A stretch of 64,000 nucleotides of DNA, from the NCBI GenBank assembly GCA_050263095.1, contig JBLNEW010000069.1, positions 1 to 64,000 of the forward strand, in the 5' to 3' direction. The notes beneath the pieces were generated by a model, which was not told where the DNA came from, ran no database searches, and saw nothing but the letters and a program-made list of their open reading frames with translations. Every line of letters begins with the position of its first letter. Within the stretch, counting starts at the first letter, position 1. A program made the translations under genes and the position numbers. Positions 45,144 through 52,500 of the stretch are shown piece after piece. The stretch comes from FEB-35 sp050263095 (lineage in GTDB: Bacteria > Desulfobacterota > Deferrimicrobia > Deferrimicrobiales > Deferrimicrobiaceae).

Positions 45144-45947
45144 ATGATACGGCCCCCCGCTGTCGCAGGCCAGTTCTACCCCGGAACGCAGAGGGAACTG
45201 GACCAGGAAGTCCGCCGGCTGACCCGGGACATCCCCGATAAGATCCGCGCCAGGGGGATCGTGGTCCCGCATGCGGGATACGTCTATTCGGGCGCAGTCG
45301 CCGGTGAAGTGTTCTCCTCGGTGGAAATCCCCGACCGGGCGGTCATTTTCTGTCCGAACCACACGGGGATGGGGGCGGACGCCGCCGTAATGGTCCGGGG
45401 TGCCTGGAGGATGCCCTGGGGAGACGTGCCGATCGACGAGGGGCTGGCAGGCCGGTTGCTTTCCGCCTCCTCTCTCTTCACGGAGGACCGGTCGGCTCAC
45501 CTCCGCGAGCATTCCCTTGAAGTCCAGCTCCCTTTCTTGAGGCGGTTCCGGGAGACATTCCGGTTCGTGCCCATCGCCCTGGGCCGCCTCGCCCTGTCCG
45601 ACTGCCGGTCCATGGGAGAGGCCGTCGCGGGAGCGTTGCGCGACGATCCTTCGCAGCCGCTGCTTATCGCAAGCTCGGACATGACGCATTACGAGCCCGA
45701 CGCGATCACGCGGAAAAAGGACGAGAAAGCGATATCGCGGATCCTGGCGCTAGACCCTGAGGGCCTCTTCAGGACGGTCCGGACGGAGCGGATCACCATG
45801 TGCGGGGTTATCCCCGCCATAGTCATGCTTTTCGCCGCCCTTTCCCTTGGCGCTTCCGAAGCCCGTCTGATAAAATATGCGACTTCCGGCGACGCAAGCG
45901 GCGATTACGGACATGTCGTCGGGTACGCGGGCCTGGCCATCCTTTAG
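45144..45947 (+). CDS. MEMO1 family protein (AmmeMemoRadiSam system protein B)
   Basis: 267-residue protein of the MEMO1 family, related to class III extradiol dioxygenases. Visible: RPPAVAGQFYP, the metal-site His in VVPHAGYVYSG, CPNHTGMG, REHSLEVQLPFL, SSDMTHYE and TMCGVIPA. In many bacteria these proteins pair with an AMMECR1 protein and a radical SAM protein; neither partner is in this window. It precedes gltX by 46 bases on the same strand. Reaction unknown. Confidence 0.9.
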   Translation: MIRPPAVAGQFYPGTQRELDQEVRRLTRDIPDKIRARGIVVPHAGYVYSGAVAGEVFSSVEIPDRAVIFCPNHTGMGADAAVMVRGAWRMPWGDVPIDEGLAGRLLSASSLFTEDRSAHLREHSLEVQLPFLRRFRETFRFVPIALGRLALSDCRSMGEAVAGALRDDPSQPLLIASSDMTHYEPDAITRKKDEKAISRILALDPEGLFRTVRTERITMCGVIPAIVMLFAALSLGASEARLIKYATSGDASGDYGHVVGYAGLAIL

Positions 45948-45993
45948 CCTTAGTTTACGCACTCCCCGCACCGGCCGAGAAAGAGGTTCGAAG

Positions 45994-47394
45994 ATGTCTT
46001 CCGTCGTTACCCGGTTCGCGCCCAGCCCCACGGGAGACCTCCACATCGGGGGGGCGCGCACCGCCCTGTTCAACTGGCTTTTTGCCCGCAGGCACGGGGG
46101 GAAATTCATCTTAAGGATCGAGGACACCGACCGGGAGCGGTCCACGCTGGAATTCGTCCAGGCGATCCTCGACGGGATGAGCTGGCTTGGGCTTGCCTGG
46201 GACGAGGGGCCCTATTACCAGACCGAACGGATGGATCTTTATAGAAAAGCGGCGGAAACCCTTCTCGCCGAAGGCAAGGCGTACCGATGCGTGTGCACGC
46301 CGGAGGATCTGGAGCGCCGCCGCGAGGAGATGAAGGCCCGCAAGGAGAAGCCCAGGTACGACGGCCGGTGCCGCAGCCTGCCTCCCGAGGCGGCGGCGGG
46401 GAAACCGTCCGTCGTGCGGTTCAGGACCCCGCTATCCGGGCAGACGGTCGTACGGGACCTGCTGCGAGGGGACGTTACGTTCGAGAACAGCGAACTTGAC
46501 GACCTGGTCCTGCTCCGCACGGACGGCACGCCGACTTACAACTTCGTCGTCGTAGTCGACGACGCCTCCATGGGAATCACCCACGTGCTGCGCGGAGACG
46601 ACCACCTGAACAACACCCCCAAGCAGCTCCTGATCTACGAAGCCCTCGGGTACCCGCTGCCGCGGATCGGCCACTTCCCCCTGATTCACGGGATGGAGGG
46701 GGGAAAGATGTCCAAGCGGGACGCGGAGACGTCCGTGATGAAGTACAAGGAGATGGGATATCTTCCCGAAGCCATAGTTAATTACCTGGCCCGCCTGGGC
46801 TGGGGCCACGGGGACCAGGAAATCTTTTCCGTCGGGGAGCTGCAGGGCCTTTTTTCGCTGGAGCATGTGAACCTTTCCCCCAGCCGGTTCGATATAAACA
46901 AGCTTCTGCACCTGAACGCGCATTATATAAAGGAAGCAGACCCTGAAAGACTGGCCGGCCTTCTTATACCCTTCCTCAAGGAGCGGGGGATCGACGCCTC
47001 GCCTTCCGCCTGGCTCACCCGCGCGGTGATGACCCTTAGGGAACGGGCACGGACCCTGGCGGAGATGGCCGACGCGGCGATCTACTACTTCAGGGAGAAG
47101 GAAGCCGATCCCAGGGCGGCCGCGAAGTTCCTGACTCCCGATATCGCCCCGGTGCTGGAGGAGATTGCGCAAGCCTTGTCGGCCCTCCCGGAGTTCACGC
47201 CCGCCTCCATGGAGGCGGCGCTTTCCGCGGTCGTCGAAAAGCGTGGAGGGACGCTCAAGATTCACCAGCCCATCCGCGTGGCGCTCACCGGGGGGACCGC
47301 CTCTCCCGGGCTTTTCGAGGTCATGGATGTCCTGGGCCGCGAAGAGGTGGTAAAACGCCTGTCGTCGGCGGCGAAACGCATCAGGTCCAACTGA
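45994..47394 (+). CDS. gltX: Glutamyl-tRNA synthetase
   Basis: 466-residue class I synthetase. Visible: TRFAPSPTGDLHIGGARTALFNWL (HIGH region), RIEDTDRERS, LRGDDHLNNTP and the KMSKRD motif. The ATG at 45994 has AAGAGG 8 bases upstream; an in-frame start at 45877 lies inside the previous gene and is rejected. Because glnS is present next door, this enzyme is expected to be discriminating, though that cannot be read from sequence by eye. Confidence 0.96.
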   Translation: MSSVVTRFAPSPTGDLHIGGARTALFNWLFARRHGGKFILRIEDTDRERSTLEFVQAILDGMSWLGLAWDEGPYYQTERMDLYRKAAETLLAEGKAYRCVCTPEDLERRREEMKARKEKPRYDGRCRSLPPEAAAGKPSVVRFRTPLSGQTVVRDLLRGDVTFENSELDDLVLLRTDGTPTYNFVVVVDDASMGITHVLRGDDHLNNTPKQLLIYEALGYPLPRIGHFPLIHGMEGGKMSKRDAETSVMKYKEMGYLPEAIVNYLARLGWGHGDQEIFSVGELQGLFSLEHVNLSPSRFDINKLLHLNAHYIKEADPERLAGLLIPFLKERGIDASPSAWLTRAVMTLRERARTLAEMADAAIYYFREKEADPRAAAKFLTPDIAPVLEEIAQALSALPEFTPASMEAALSAVVEKRGGTLKIHQPIRVALTGGTASPGLFEVMDVLGREEVVKRLSSAAKRIRSN

Positions 47395-47406
47395 GGAAAC
47401 AGAACG

Positions 47407-49122
47407 ATGCAAAAACCGACGCTTCCTCCGCAGGGGCCCGAAGACAGGGAAAAGCTCGATTTCCTGCGCGAGATCGTCAAGCGCGACACCCACTCCGGAC
47501 TCTACGGCGGCCGGGTTGCGACGCGCTTCCCTCCCGAGCCGAACGGCTTCCTGCACATAGGCCACGCCAAGTCCATCTGCCTTAACTTCGGCATCGCCCT
47601 GGAGTTCGGAGGCGCCTGCCACATGCGATTCGACGACACGAACCCTGAGACGGAGGACATGTCGTACGTCGAATCGATCATGCGCGACGTGCGCTGGCTG
47701 GGCTTCGACTGGGGTGACAAGCTCTTCTTTGCCTCGGACTACTATGAAAAGCTCTACGATCTCGCGGTCCGGCTAATAAGGGATGGAAAGGCGTACGTGG
47801 ACAGCCTGAGCGAGGAGGAGATACGAAAGCATCGCGGCACCGTCACGGAACCGGGCCGCGAAAGCCCGTGGCGAAACCGTTCAGTGGAAGAGAACCTGGA
47901 TCTATTCGCCCGGATGCGAGCCGGCGAATTTTCCGACGGCGCCCACGTTCTGCGCGCGAAGTGCGACATGGCTGCGAGGAACATGAAGATGCGCGATCCG
48001 CTGCTTTACCGGATCCGCCATGCCTCGCACTACCGAAGGGGCGATTCCTGGTGCATATACCCCATGTACGACTTCGCCCACCCCCTGTCCGACGCCATCG
48101 AGAACATAACTCATTCGATCTGCACGCTGGAGTTCGAGAACAACCGCGCGATCTACGACTGGCTGGTCGACAACCTGTTTCCGGAGCCTCGGCCGCGCCA
48201 GTACGAGTTCGCGCGCCTGAATCTCGATTACACGATTATGAGCAAGCGCAAGCTGCTGCAGCTCGTCGAGGAAGGTCTGGTTTCCGGCTGGGACGATCCC
48301 CGGATGCCGACGATCGCCGGGATGCGACGTCGCGGGTACACGCCGGAGGGCATCCGCCTGTTCGCGGCGCGAATCGGCGTCGACAAGGCGAACAGCCGCG
48401 TGAGCATGGAACTGCTGGAAGACGCTATCCGGGACGATCTGAATGCCCGCGCGCCGCGGGCCATGGCCGTTCTTCGGCCGCTTAAAGTGACTATCTCCAA
48501 CTACCCGGACGGCAAGGTCGAGTGGCTGGAATCCCCCTACTGGCCCCGCGACATCGGGAAGGAAGGCTCGCGCAAGCTTCCGCTGACCCGGGATATCCAT
48601 ATCGAACGCACCGACTTCAGCGAGAACCCGCCGCAAGACTGGATGCGGTTCAAGCCCGGCGGAGAGATCCGGCTGTTCAGCGCCTACCTGCTGCGTTGCG
48701 ATGAAGTCGTCAAGGACCCGGCCACCGGGGAGGTCGTCGAGCTGCGCTGCACATACGATCCGGATTCCATGGGCAAGGTCCCCGGCGCAAAACGGAAGAA
48801 GACCATGGCCGTCCAGTGGGTGTCGGCCGCGCACGCAGTCCCCGCCGAGGTCCGGATGTACAGCCGCCTGTTCACCGCCGCCAACCCCGAGGAGGCGGAG
48901 GAAGGCAAGACATTCAAGGATTTCCTGAACCCGGAGTCGGCGACGATACTGCGCGGATGCCTCCTGGAGCCGGGGCTGGCGGATGCGCAGCCCGGAGAGC
49001 GGTTCCAATTCCTTCGGCACGGGTACTTCGTCTCGGACGCCGTCGACTCGAAGCCGGGCGTCCCCGTTTTCAACCTCATCGTGGGACTTCGGGACACTTA
49101 CACGCGCCGGATTCGCTCTTGA
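47407..49122 (+). CDS. glnS: Glutaminyl-tRNA synthetase
   Basis: 571-residue class I synthetase. Visible: TRFPPEPNGFLHIGHAKSICLNFG, RFDDTNPETED, ADSLSEEEIR-like RG/DS segment, the MSKRKL motif and two C-terminal anticodon-binding beta-barrels. GlnS spread into proteobacteria from eukaryotes by transfer, so many relatives instead use the GatCAB route. The gene follows gltX by 12 bases and leads directly into tRNA-Gln and tRNA-Glu genes. Confidence 0.96.
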   Translation: MQKPTLPPQGPEDREKLDFLREIVKRDTHSGLYGGRVATRFPPEPNGFLHIGHAKSICLNFGIALEFGGACHMRFDDTNPETEDMSYVESIMRDVRWLGFDWGDKLFFASDYYEKLYDLAVRLIRDGKAYVDSLSEEEIRKHRGTVTEPGRESPWRNRSVEENLDLFARMRAGEFSDGAHVLRAKCDMAARNMKMRDPLLYRIRHASHYRRGDSWCIYPMYDFAHPLSDAIENITHSICTLEFENNRAIYDWLVDNLFPEPRPRQYEFARLNLDYTIMSKRKLLQLVEEGLVSGWDDPRMPTIAGMRRRGYTPEGIRLFAARIGVDKANSRVSMELLEDAIRDDLNARAPRAMAVLRPLKVTISNYPDGKVEWLESPYWPRDIGKEGSRKLPLTRDIHIERTDFSENPPQDWMRFKPGGEIRLFSAYLLRCDEVVKDPATGEVVELRCTYDPDSMGKVPGAKRKKTMAVQWVSAAHAVPAEVRMYSRLFTAANPEEAEEGKTFKDFLNPESATILRGCLLEPGLADAQPGERFQFLRHGYFVSDAVDSKPGVPVFNLIVGLRDTYTRRIRS

Positions 49123-49147
49123 CGCTCCGGTTCGCCATCGGTTAACC
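49119..49147 (+). promoter_or_regulatory. Possible tRNA promoter
   Basis: TTGACG at 49119-49124, 17 bases, then TTAACC at 49142-49147, placing a start about 6 bases before tRNA-Gln. The -35 box overlaps the glnS stop codon. The -10 is weak. Confidence 0.4.
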
Positions 49148-49159
49148 TGCTTTTTCCGC

Positions 49160-49233
49160 TGAGGAGTGGTGAAATGGCATCACACCTGGCTCTGGACCAG
49201 GTTTTCCAGGTTCGAGTCCTGGCTCCTCAGCCA
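49160..49233 (+). tRNA. tRNA-Gln (anticodon CTG)
   Basis: Complete cloverleaf by hand folding: acceptor TGAGGAG/CTCCTCA with a U1-A72 pair, D stem GTGA/TCAC, anticodon stem CCTGG/CCAGG with loop CTCTGGA (anticodon CTG), T stem CCAGG/CCTGG with loop TTCGAGT, discriminator G and encoded CCA. The U1-A72 end is a GlnS identity element. It reads codon CAG. Confidence 0.95.
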
Positions 49234-49236
49234 AAC

Positions 49237-49312
49237 GGTCCCATCGTCTAGTGGCCCAGGACACCGCCCTCTCACGGCGAAAACGCGGGTTCGAACCCCG
49301 CTGGGACCGCCA
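49237..49312 (+). tRNA. tRNA-Glu (anticodon CTC)
   Basis: Acceptor GGTCCCA/TGGGACC, anticodon loop CTCTCAC (anticodon CTC, codon GAG), T stem GCGGG/CCCGC with loop TTCGAAC, discriminator G and encoded CCA. The first pair of the anticodon stem is a C27-A43 mismatch, unusual for this tRNA. Only 3 bases after tRNA-Gln, so the two are co-transcribed. Confidence 0.93.
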
Positions 49313-49313
49313 C
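49285..49313 (+). repeat. tRNA-Glu 3' end, first copy of a direct repeat
   Basis: The T arm and acceptor 3' strand. 21 bases (49293-49313) recur exactly at 49666-49686. This is the normal position of a tRNA attachment site for integrative elements. Confidence 0.7.
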
Positions 49314-49690
49314 CTTCTGCTCTTCAACTTAATTCCAGGCTTTAATTCCGTATTTCCGTCTGCGCAGAAGGTGGCGGCTTCACATCGCCAGGCGGGGTTC
49401 GAACCGAGTTCGGCGCCGACGAGGATACTGCGTGCAGGAGTTTGTCCCAGCAGTATCCGAGTCCGAGGGGCCGCCGACCGGACAGGGAGGTATAGCGCGA
49501 GCGACGGCGAGCGCGGCAGGCCCCGAGGCGGGCGGCGCAGCGACACTCGGAATCCTGTGAGCGTGAGCCGCCGAACAGGGAGGATTAGCGCTCACTGTTC
49601 CTGTTACGCGCGACAGGAAACCGAGGCGGCCCTCGGCGAGGGACGCGAGGCCCGAGCGCTGCGGGGAACCCCGCTGGGACCGCCACTAAT
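49313..49690. other. Structured non-coding island between two copies of the tRNA-Glu 3' end
   Basis: About 350 bases with no convincing gene. Mostly very GC-rich and dense with inverted repeats: GGATACTGC/GCAGTATCC (49423-49431 and 49450-49458), TCCGAGT/ACTCGGA (49456-49462 and 49545-49551), GTGAGCG/CGCTCAC (49557-49563 and 49589-49595) and TTCCTGT/ACAGGAA (49598-49604 and 49613-49619). A CAGGGAGG...TAGCG motif occurs twice (from 49483 and from 49576). Could be the footprint of a lost element or a structured RNA read through from the tRNAs. Confidence 0.55.
49661..49686 (+). repeat. Partial duplicate of the tRNA-Glu 3' end
   Basis: Repeats GCGGG then the final 21 bases of the tRNA region, lacking the TTC of the T loop. 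It cannot form a tRNA. Looks like a second attachment-site copy. Confidence 0.75.
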
Positions 49691-49695
49691 GCCCG

Positions 49696-49717
49696 AGCCC
49701 ACCTAAGGGGGCTTTTT
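49696..49717 (+). terminator. Rho-independent terminator behind the tRNA island
   Basis: AGCCC pairs with GGGCT (49709-49713), extended by CC/GG around a bulged A, followed by five T. Suggests that the tRNA transcript may run through the island to this point. Confidence 0.65.
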
Positions 49718-49904
49718 CATTCGTGGCGAATTCCCATCACCATATCTCGGTAAACATTTTCCTAATAATACGCAGGTTTTTCACCGACAATTACTCATCG
49801 CGAGTAAATCGTATTCATTTGTAACAGATTAAGATTACTGTATCCATCGGAATGAATATTGCTTGAATTCAGGAACTGATTTGCGATCTCTTGGGAGACG
49901 TGCC
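49718..49904. other. AT-rich intergenic region upstream of the PEP-CTERM gene
   Basis: 187 bases, clearly lower in GC than the genes before it. No open frame of note. It contains the sigma-54-like element listed next. Confidence 0.6.
49849..49863 (+). promoter_or_regulatory. Candidate sigma-54 promoter of the PEP-CTERM gene
   Basis: GG at 49849-49850, exactly 10 bases, GC at 49861-49862 in the context ATTGCT. The -12 part is consensus; the -24 part (CGGAAT) is weaker than TGGCAC. A start about 12 bases on gives a 5' leader near 32 bases. PEP-CTERM genes in other bacteria are known to be under the sigma-54 PrsK/PrsR system. Confidence 0.5.
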
Positions 49905-51647
49905 ATGAATTTCCGACGCTTTGCCTTTCTGGCTATCTACTTCCTCTTGTGTAATCCGATTCAGGCAGAAGACCGTTATTGGGTTGGAGAAAGCGGTTCG
50001 TGGGATGATCCTTACAATTGGAGTCTAACGGCGGGCAGCCCGGGGGGTGCAGGCAAGCCATTGAATGGCTATGCTGTCTTCTTGGTCCAGTCGGATGGAA
50101 TAAACAGGACGATCACCTATAATACCTTCGCTCCTGACTCCTATTGGTTTACATCCCTTGAGGTCGACGCAACAGGTTCGGGTGCAACTACCCTGTCCAT
50201 ACAGCAGACTCTCGACGTGAGTAAACAACTCATCGGCCATTACGGCAACGGGACTCTCAAACTCTCCGAGGGAACCAATTCGGCCTTCTCGCTGGTACTC
50301 GGATATTGGGGCACAGCGAACGGCACCTTCGACATGACCGGTGGTAATTTGCTTTCCTATGGAGAAGTCATTGGCTCATTAGGAACCGGGACATTCAACC
50401 AGACGGGTGGGTCTAATATATTAAACGGCACCGCTCTTTCCGGATACGGCATCGTTTCCATCGGTTCCTCGGAAGGGTCGAGCGGCACGTACAATCTAGG
50501 CGGAACCGGTTCCCTTGAGGCAAGAGGCATTTCCGTGAGGTACGGTGTCTTCAACCATTCTGCAGGAACAAGCGCCACGCAATTCCTGACGTTGGGCAAT
50601 CCCGGATCAAACCCGTCCACATACAACTTGAGCGGAGAAGCATCCCTGACGGTATCCAATAATCAATATGTGGGATCCGGGGGGGGCAGCGGCGTCTTCA
50701 ACCAAACCGGCGGGGTGAACACCGTACGAGGGACAACCTCAAGCGCCCTTTATCTGGGCATGGATGCTGGCTCGAACGGGGTGTACAACCTGAGTGGAAA
50801 CGGTTCCCTGGTTGCAAATTCCGAACACATCGGGGAGTACGGCGTCGGCACGTTCAATCAGACGGACGGATCGAACTCGTCGGACGCCGGGATATGGATC
50901 GGCGCGCGGAACGGTTCAAGCGGTACTTACAACCTAAGCAAAGGAGAACTGACATCACCTTACGAAGCGATTGGCTTTGTCGGAACGGGAGTATTCAACC
51001 AGTACGGAGGATCCAATTCCGTGGCCGGCAGATTGGACATCGGGATATCCAGCGGAACATATAACATGTACGGCGGTACTCTTACCGCCGTGAACACGGT
51101 GGTCCATCCCGGAGGAACGTTCAACATCATCGGCGGAGATGTATTCACTCCCTTGACCAACAACGGATTTGTCGCTGGTTCCGGGGAGTTAACGGGCGAC
51201 TTTGTCAATTTCGGCGCATTGGCTCCCGGTTTGTCGCCTGGAATACTGACGATAGACGGTAATTTCACTCAGGATTTTCTCGGGATTCTTCAGGTCGAGC
51301 TTGCGGGGTACACCAAGGGCGCCGAGTACGATTTTCTTTCCATTACCGGAGCCGCGAGACTGAACGGGACGCTGGATGTCGATCTACTTTCGTTCTTCGA
51401 CCCATCGCCGGGCAGCGTCTTCAACATCCTGCACGCCGAGGGAGGGATATTGGACACCAGGTTCGCCCTGTTCGCATTTCCAACTCTTTCCGGCGGTAAA
51501 TACTGGGACATCGGATACGGGACAAAGGATGTGTTTATATATGTCCAAGGCGGAACGGAGCCGGTGCCCGAACCCTCCACGATGCTTCTGTTAGGAAGTG
51601 GATTGGCGGGGTTGGTCGGCTACGGCAAGAGGCGGATGAAGAAGTAA
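49905..51647 (+). CDS. PEP-CTERM sorting domain protein with tandem beta-rich repeats
   Basis: 580-residue exported protein. A signal peptide (about 1-21) is followed by a Trp-rich segment (YWVGESGSWDDPYNWS), then about 140-395 of alternating GxFNQTGG and GTYNLSG units with a period near 50 residues, resembling autotransporter-type passenger repeats. It ends with a PEP-CTERM signal: VPEPSTMLLLGSGLAGLVGYGKRRMKK parsed as PEP motif, helix and basic tail (554-580), the target of an exosortase not in this window. The ATG at 49905 is chosen for its GGGAG site; an upstream start at 49863 lacks one. Likely surface or matrix associated. Confidence 0.88.
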   Translation: MNFRRFAFLAIYFLLCNPIQAEDRYWVGESGSWDDPYNWSLTAGSPGGAGKPLNGYAVFLVQSDGINRTITYNTFAPDSYWFTSLEVDATGSGATTLSIQQTLDVSKQLIGHYGNGTLKLSEGTNSAFSLVLGYWGTANGTFDMTGGNLLSYGEVIGSLGTGTFNQTGGSNILNGTALSGYGIVSIGSSEGSSGTYNLGGTGSLEARGISVRYGVFNHSAGTSATQFLTLGNPGSNPSTYNLSGEASLTVSNNQYVGSGGGSGVFNQTGGVNTVRGTTSSALYLGMDAGSNGVYNLSGNGSLVANSEHIGEYGVGTFNQTDGSNSSDAGIWIGARNGSSGTYNLSKGELTSPYEAIGFVGTGVFNQYGGSNSVAGRLDIGISSGTYNMYGGTLTAVNTVVHPGGTFNIIGGDVFTPLTNNGFVAGSGELTGDFVNFGALAPGLSPGILTIDGNFTQDFLGILQVELAGYTKGAEYDFLSITGAARLNGTLDVDLLSFFDPSPGSVFNILHAEGGILDTRFALFAFPTLSGGKYWDIGYGTKDVFIYVQGGTEPVPEPSTMLLLGSGLAGLVGYGKRRMKK

Positions 51648-51806
51648 TTCGGCTTAACTAGAATTTCACCGATGGGCGGGGCAACCCGCACTTTCCGTTT
51701 ACGCAGCCCTGTGGGATTTCGAGGATCGTGGATTATCCCATCTCCTCCCGCGTCCCGCCGATTTCGCCACAATGGCCGGAGAAAGAAAGACCTCACCTCT
51801 TTTTTT

Positions 51807-52066
51807 TTATAAGACGCCCGCTCCCTTGAGGACCATGCCGATCCCAAGGAGTGGATCCTCCGGCGAACCTTTCGTGACCGGCACGACCCTGGCGACTTGG
51901 CATAATGTTCCCTCCGTTGTGGACACATTAAGAGTGCCTGTTCCCATGATCCAGGCATGAAGGCAGCACGCTCCGGCACGCTTCGGTCCAAGCGGAGCGT
52001 CACCTTGACCTTGACGGGGACGTACGCCGGGAGTGTCCAACAAGCACCATAATCGAAATTCCGCGT
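51807..52066 (-). pseudogene. Possible frameshifted PilZ-like remnant
   Basis: In one minus-strand frame LPAYVPVKVKVTLRLD (around 52030-51985) and in another, further on, CQVARVVPVTKGSPEDPLLGIGMVL (around 51890-51810). Together these resemble the middle and end of a PilZ domain, with the frame lost between them and no upstream start. The second frame stops at a run of A. This rests on visual similarity only. Confidence 0.22.
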
Positions 52067-52178
52067 CCCACCACTTCTCGGCAAACTTTTTCCCAATATA
52101 CCGATTCCATTTCTACTTACACGATTGGTAGCCGGCATATTGCTTTTATATTGCAGGTACTTACATCTGCCATGCTCA

Positions 52179-52194
52179 TGGTTCGGATGTTGCA
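52179..52194 (+). promoter_or_regulatory. Candidate sigma-54 promoter
   Basis: TGGTTCG, four bases, TTGCA: GG and GC are exactly 10 bases apart, with 10 of the 12 fixed consensus positions matching. It lies 60 bases before a 43-codon open frame and about 305 bases before the acyltransferase gene. Confidence 0.55.
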
Positions 52195-52254
52195 AAAATC
52201 ACTTTCGCAATCAGGCATGAAAATGTGCCCTGGCTGAATTGGATCGAGGTGTTT

Positions 52255-52386
52255 ATGAGAAAAACCATCTTCGCGGTTGGAGCAACTGTTTGCATACTGG
52301 TTGCGGAACCACTAGCCTTTTCCGTCGCCATTTCTTTTGCGATTTATCATGCAATTCTTGTGATCGGACATGGGAACTTGATCTAG
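52255..52386 (+). CDS. Possible 43-residue hydrophobic small protein
   Basis: ATG at 52255 with GAGG 7 bases upstream, TAG at 52384-52386. The product (MRKTIFAVGATVCILVAEPL then a second hydrophobic stretch) looks like a small membrane or exported peptide. It follows a sigma-54-like promoter. It could equally be the degraded 5' end of a larger gene; no family recognised. Confidence 0.35.
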   Translation: MRKTIFAVGATVCILVAEPLAFSVAISFAIYHAILVIGHGNLI

Positions 52387-52500
52387 CAAATCCCGCCCCT
52401 GTCCCCGATCCATCCTTCATGCACATATTGATAAGACCACGCGTGGTCTCATCGTCGGCCGGTTTCGGCGGCGTAAAGAATTCGCAATGGCTCGGGACTT

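Larger units (their letters stand above)
51648..52254. other. Long intergenic region, no secure gene
   Basis: About 600 bases. A 191-residue minus-strand frame over it has no recognisable family and poor composition. Possible remnants of a frameshifted PilZ-like gene on the minus strand (next entry) and a sigma-54-like promoter at 52179 are the only signals seen. Confidence 0.5.

Noticed and set aside
49142..49706. Open frames on both strands over the tRNA genes and the island, with GSNPRF- and GLEPG-like peptides
   Set aside because: These are typical false proteins produced by translating tRNA sequence.
51620..52195. A 191-residue minus-strand protein in the gap after the PEP-CTERM gene
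   Set aside because: Overlaps the PEP-CTERM 3' end, no family, odd composition; only part of it resembles a PilZ fragment.
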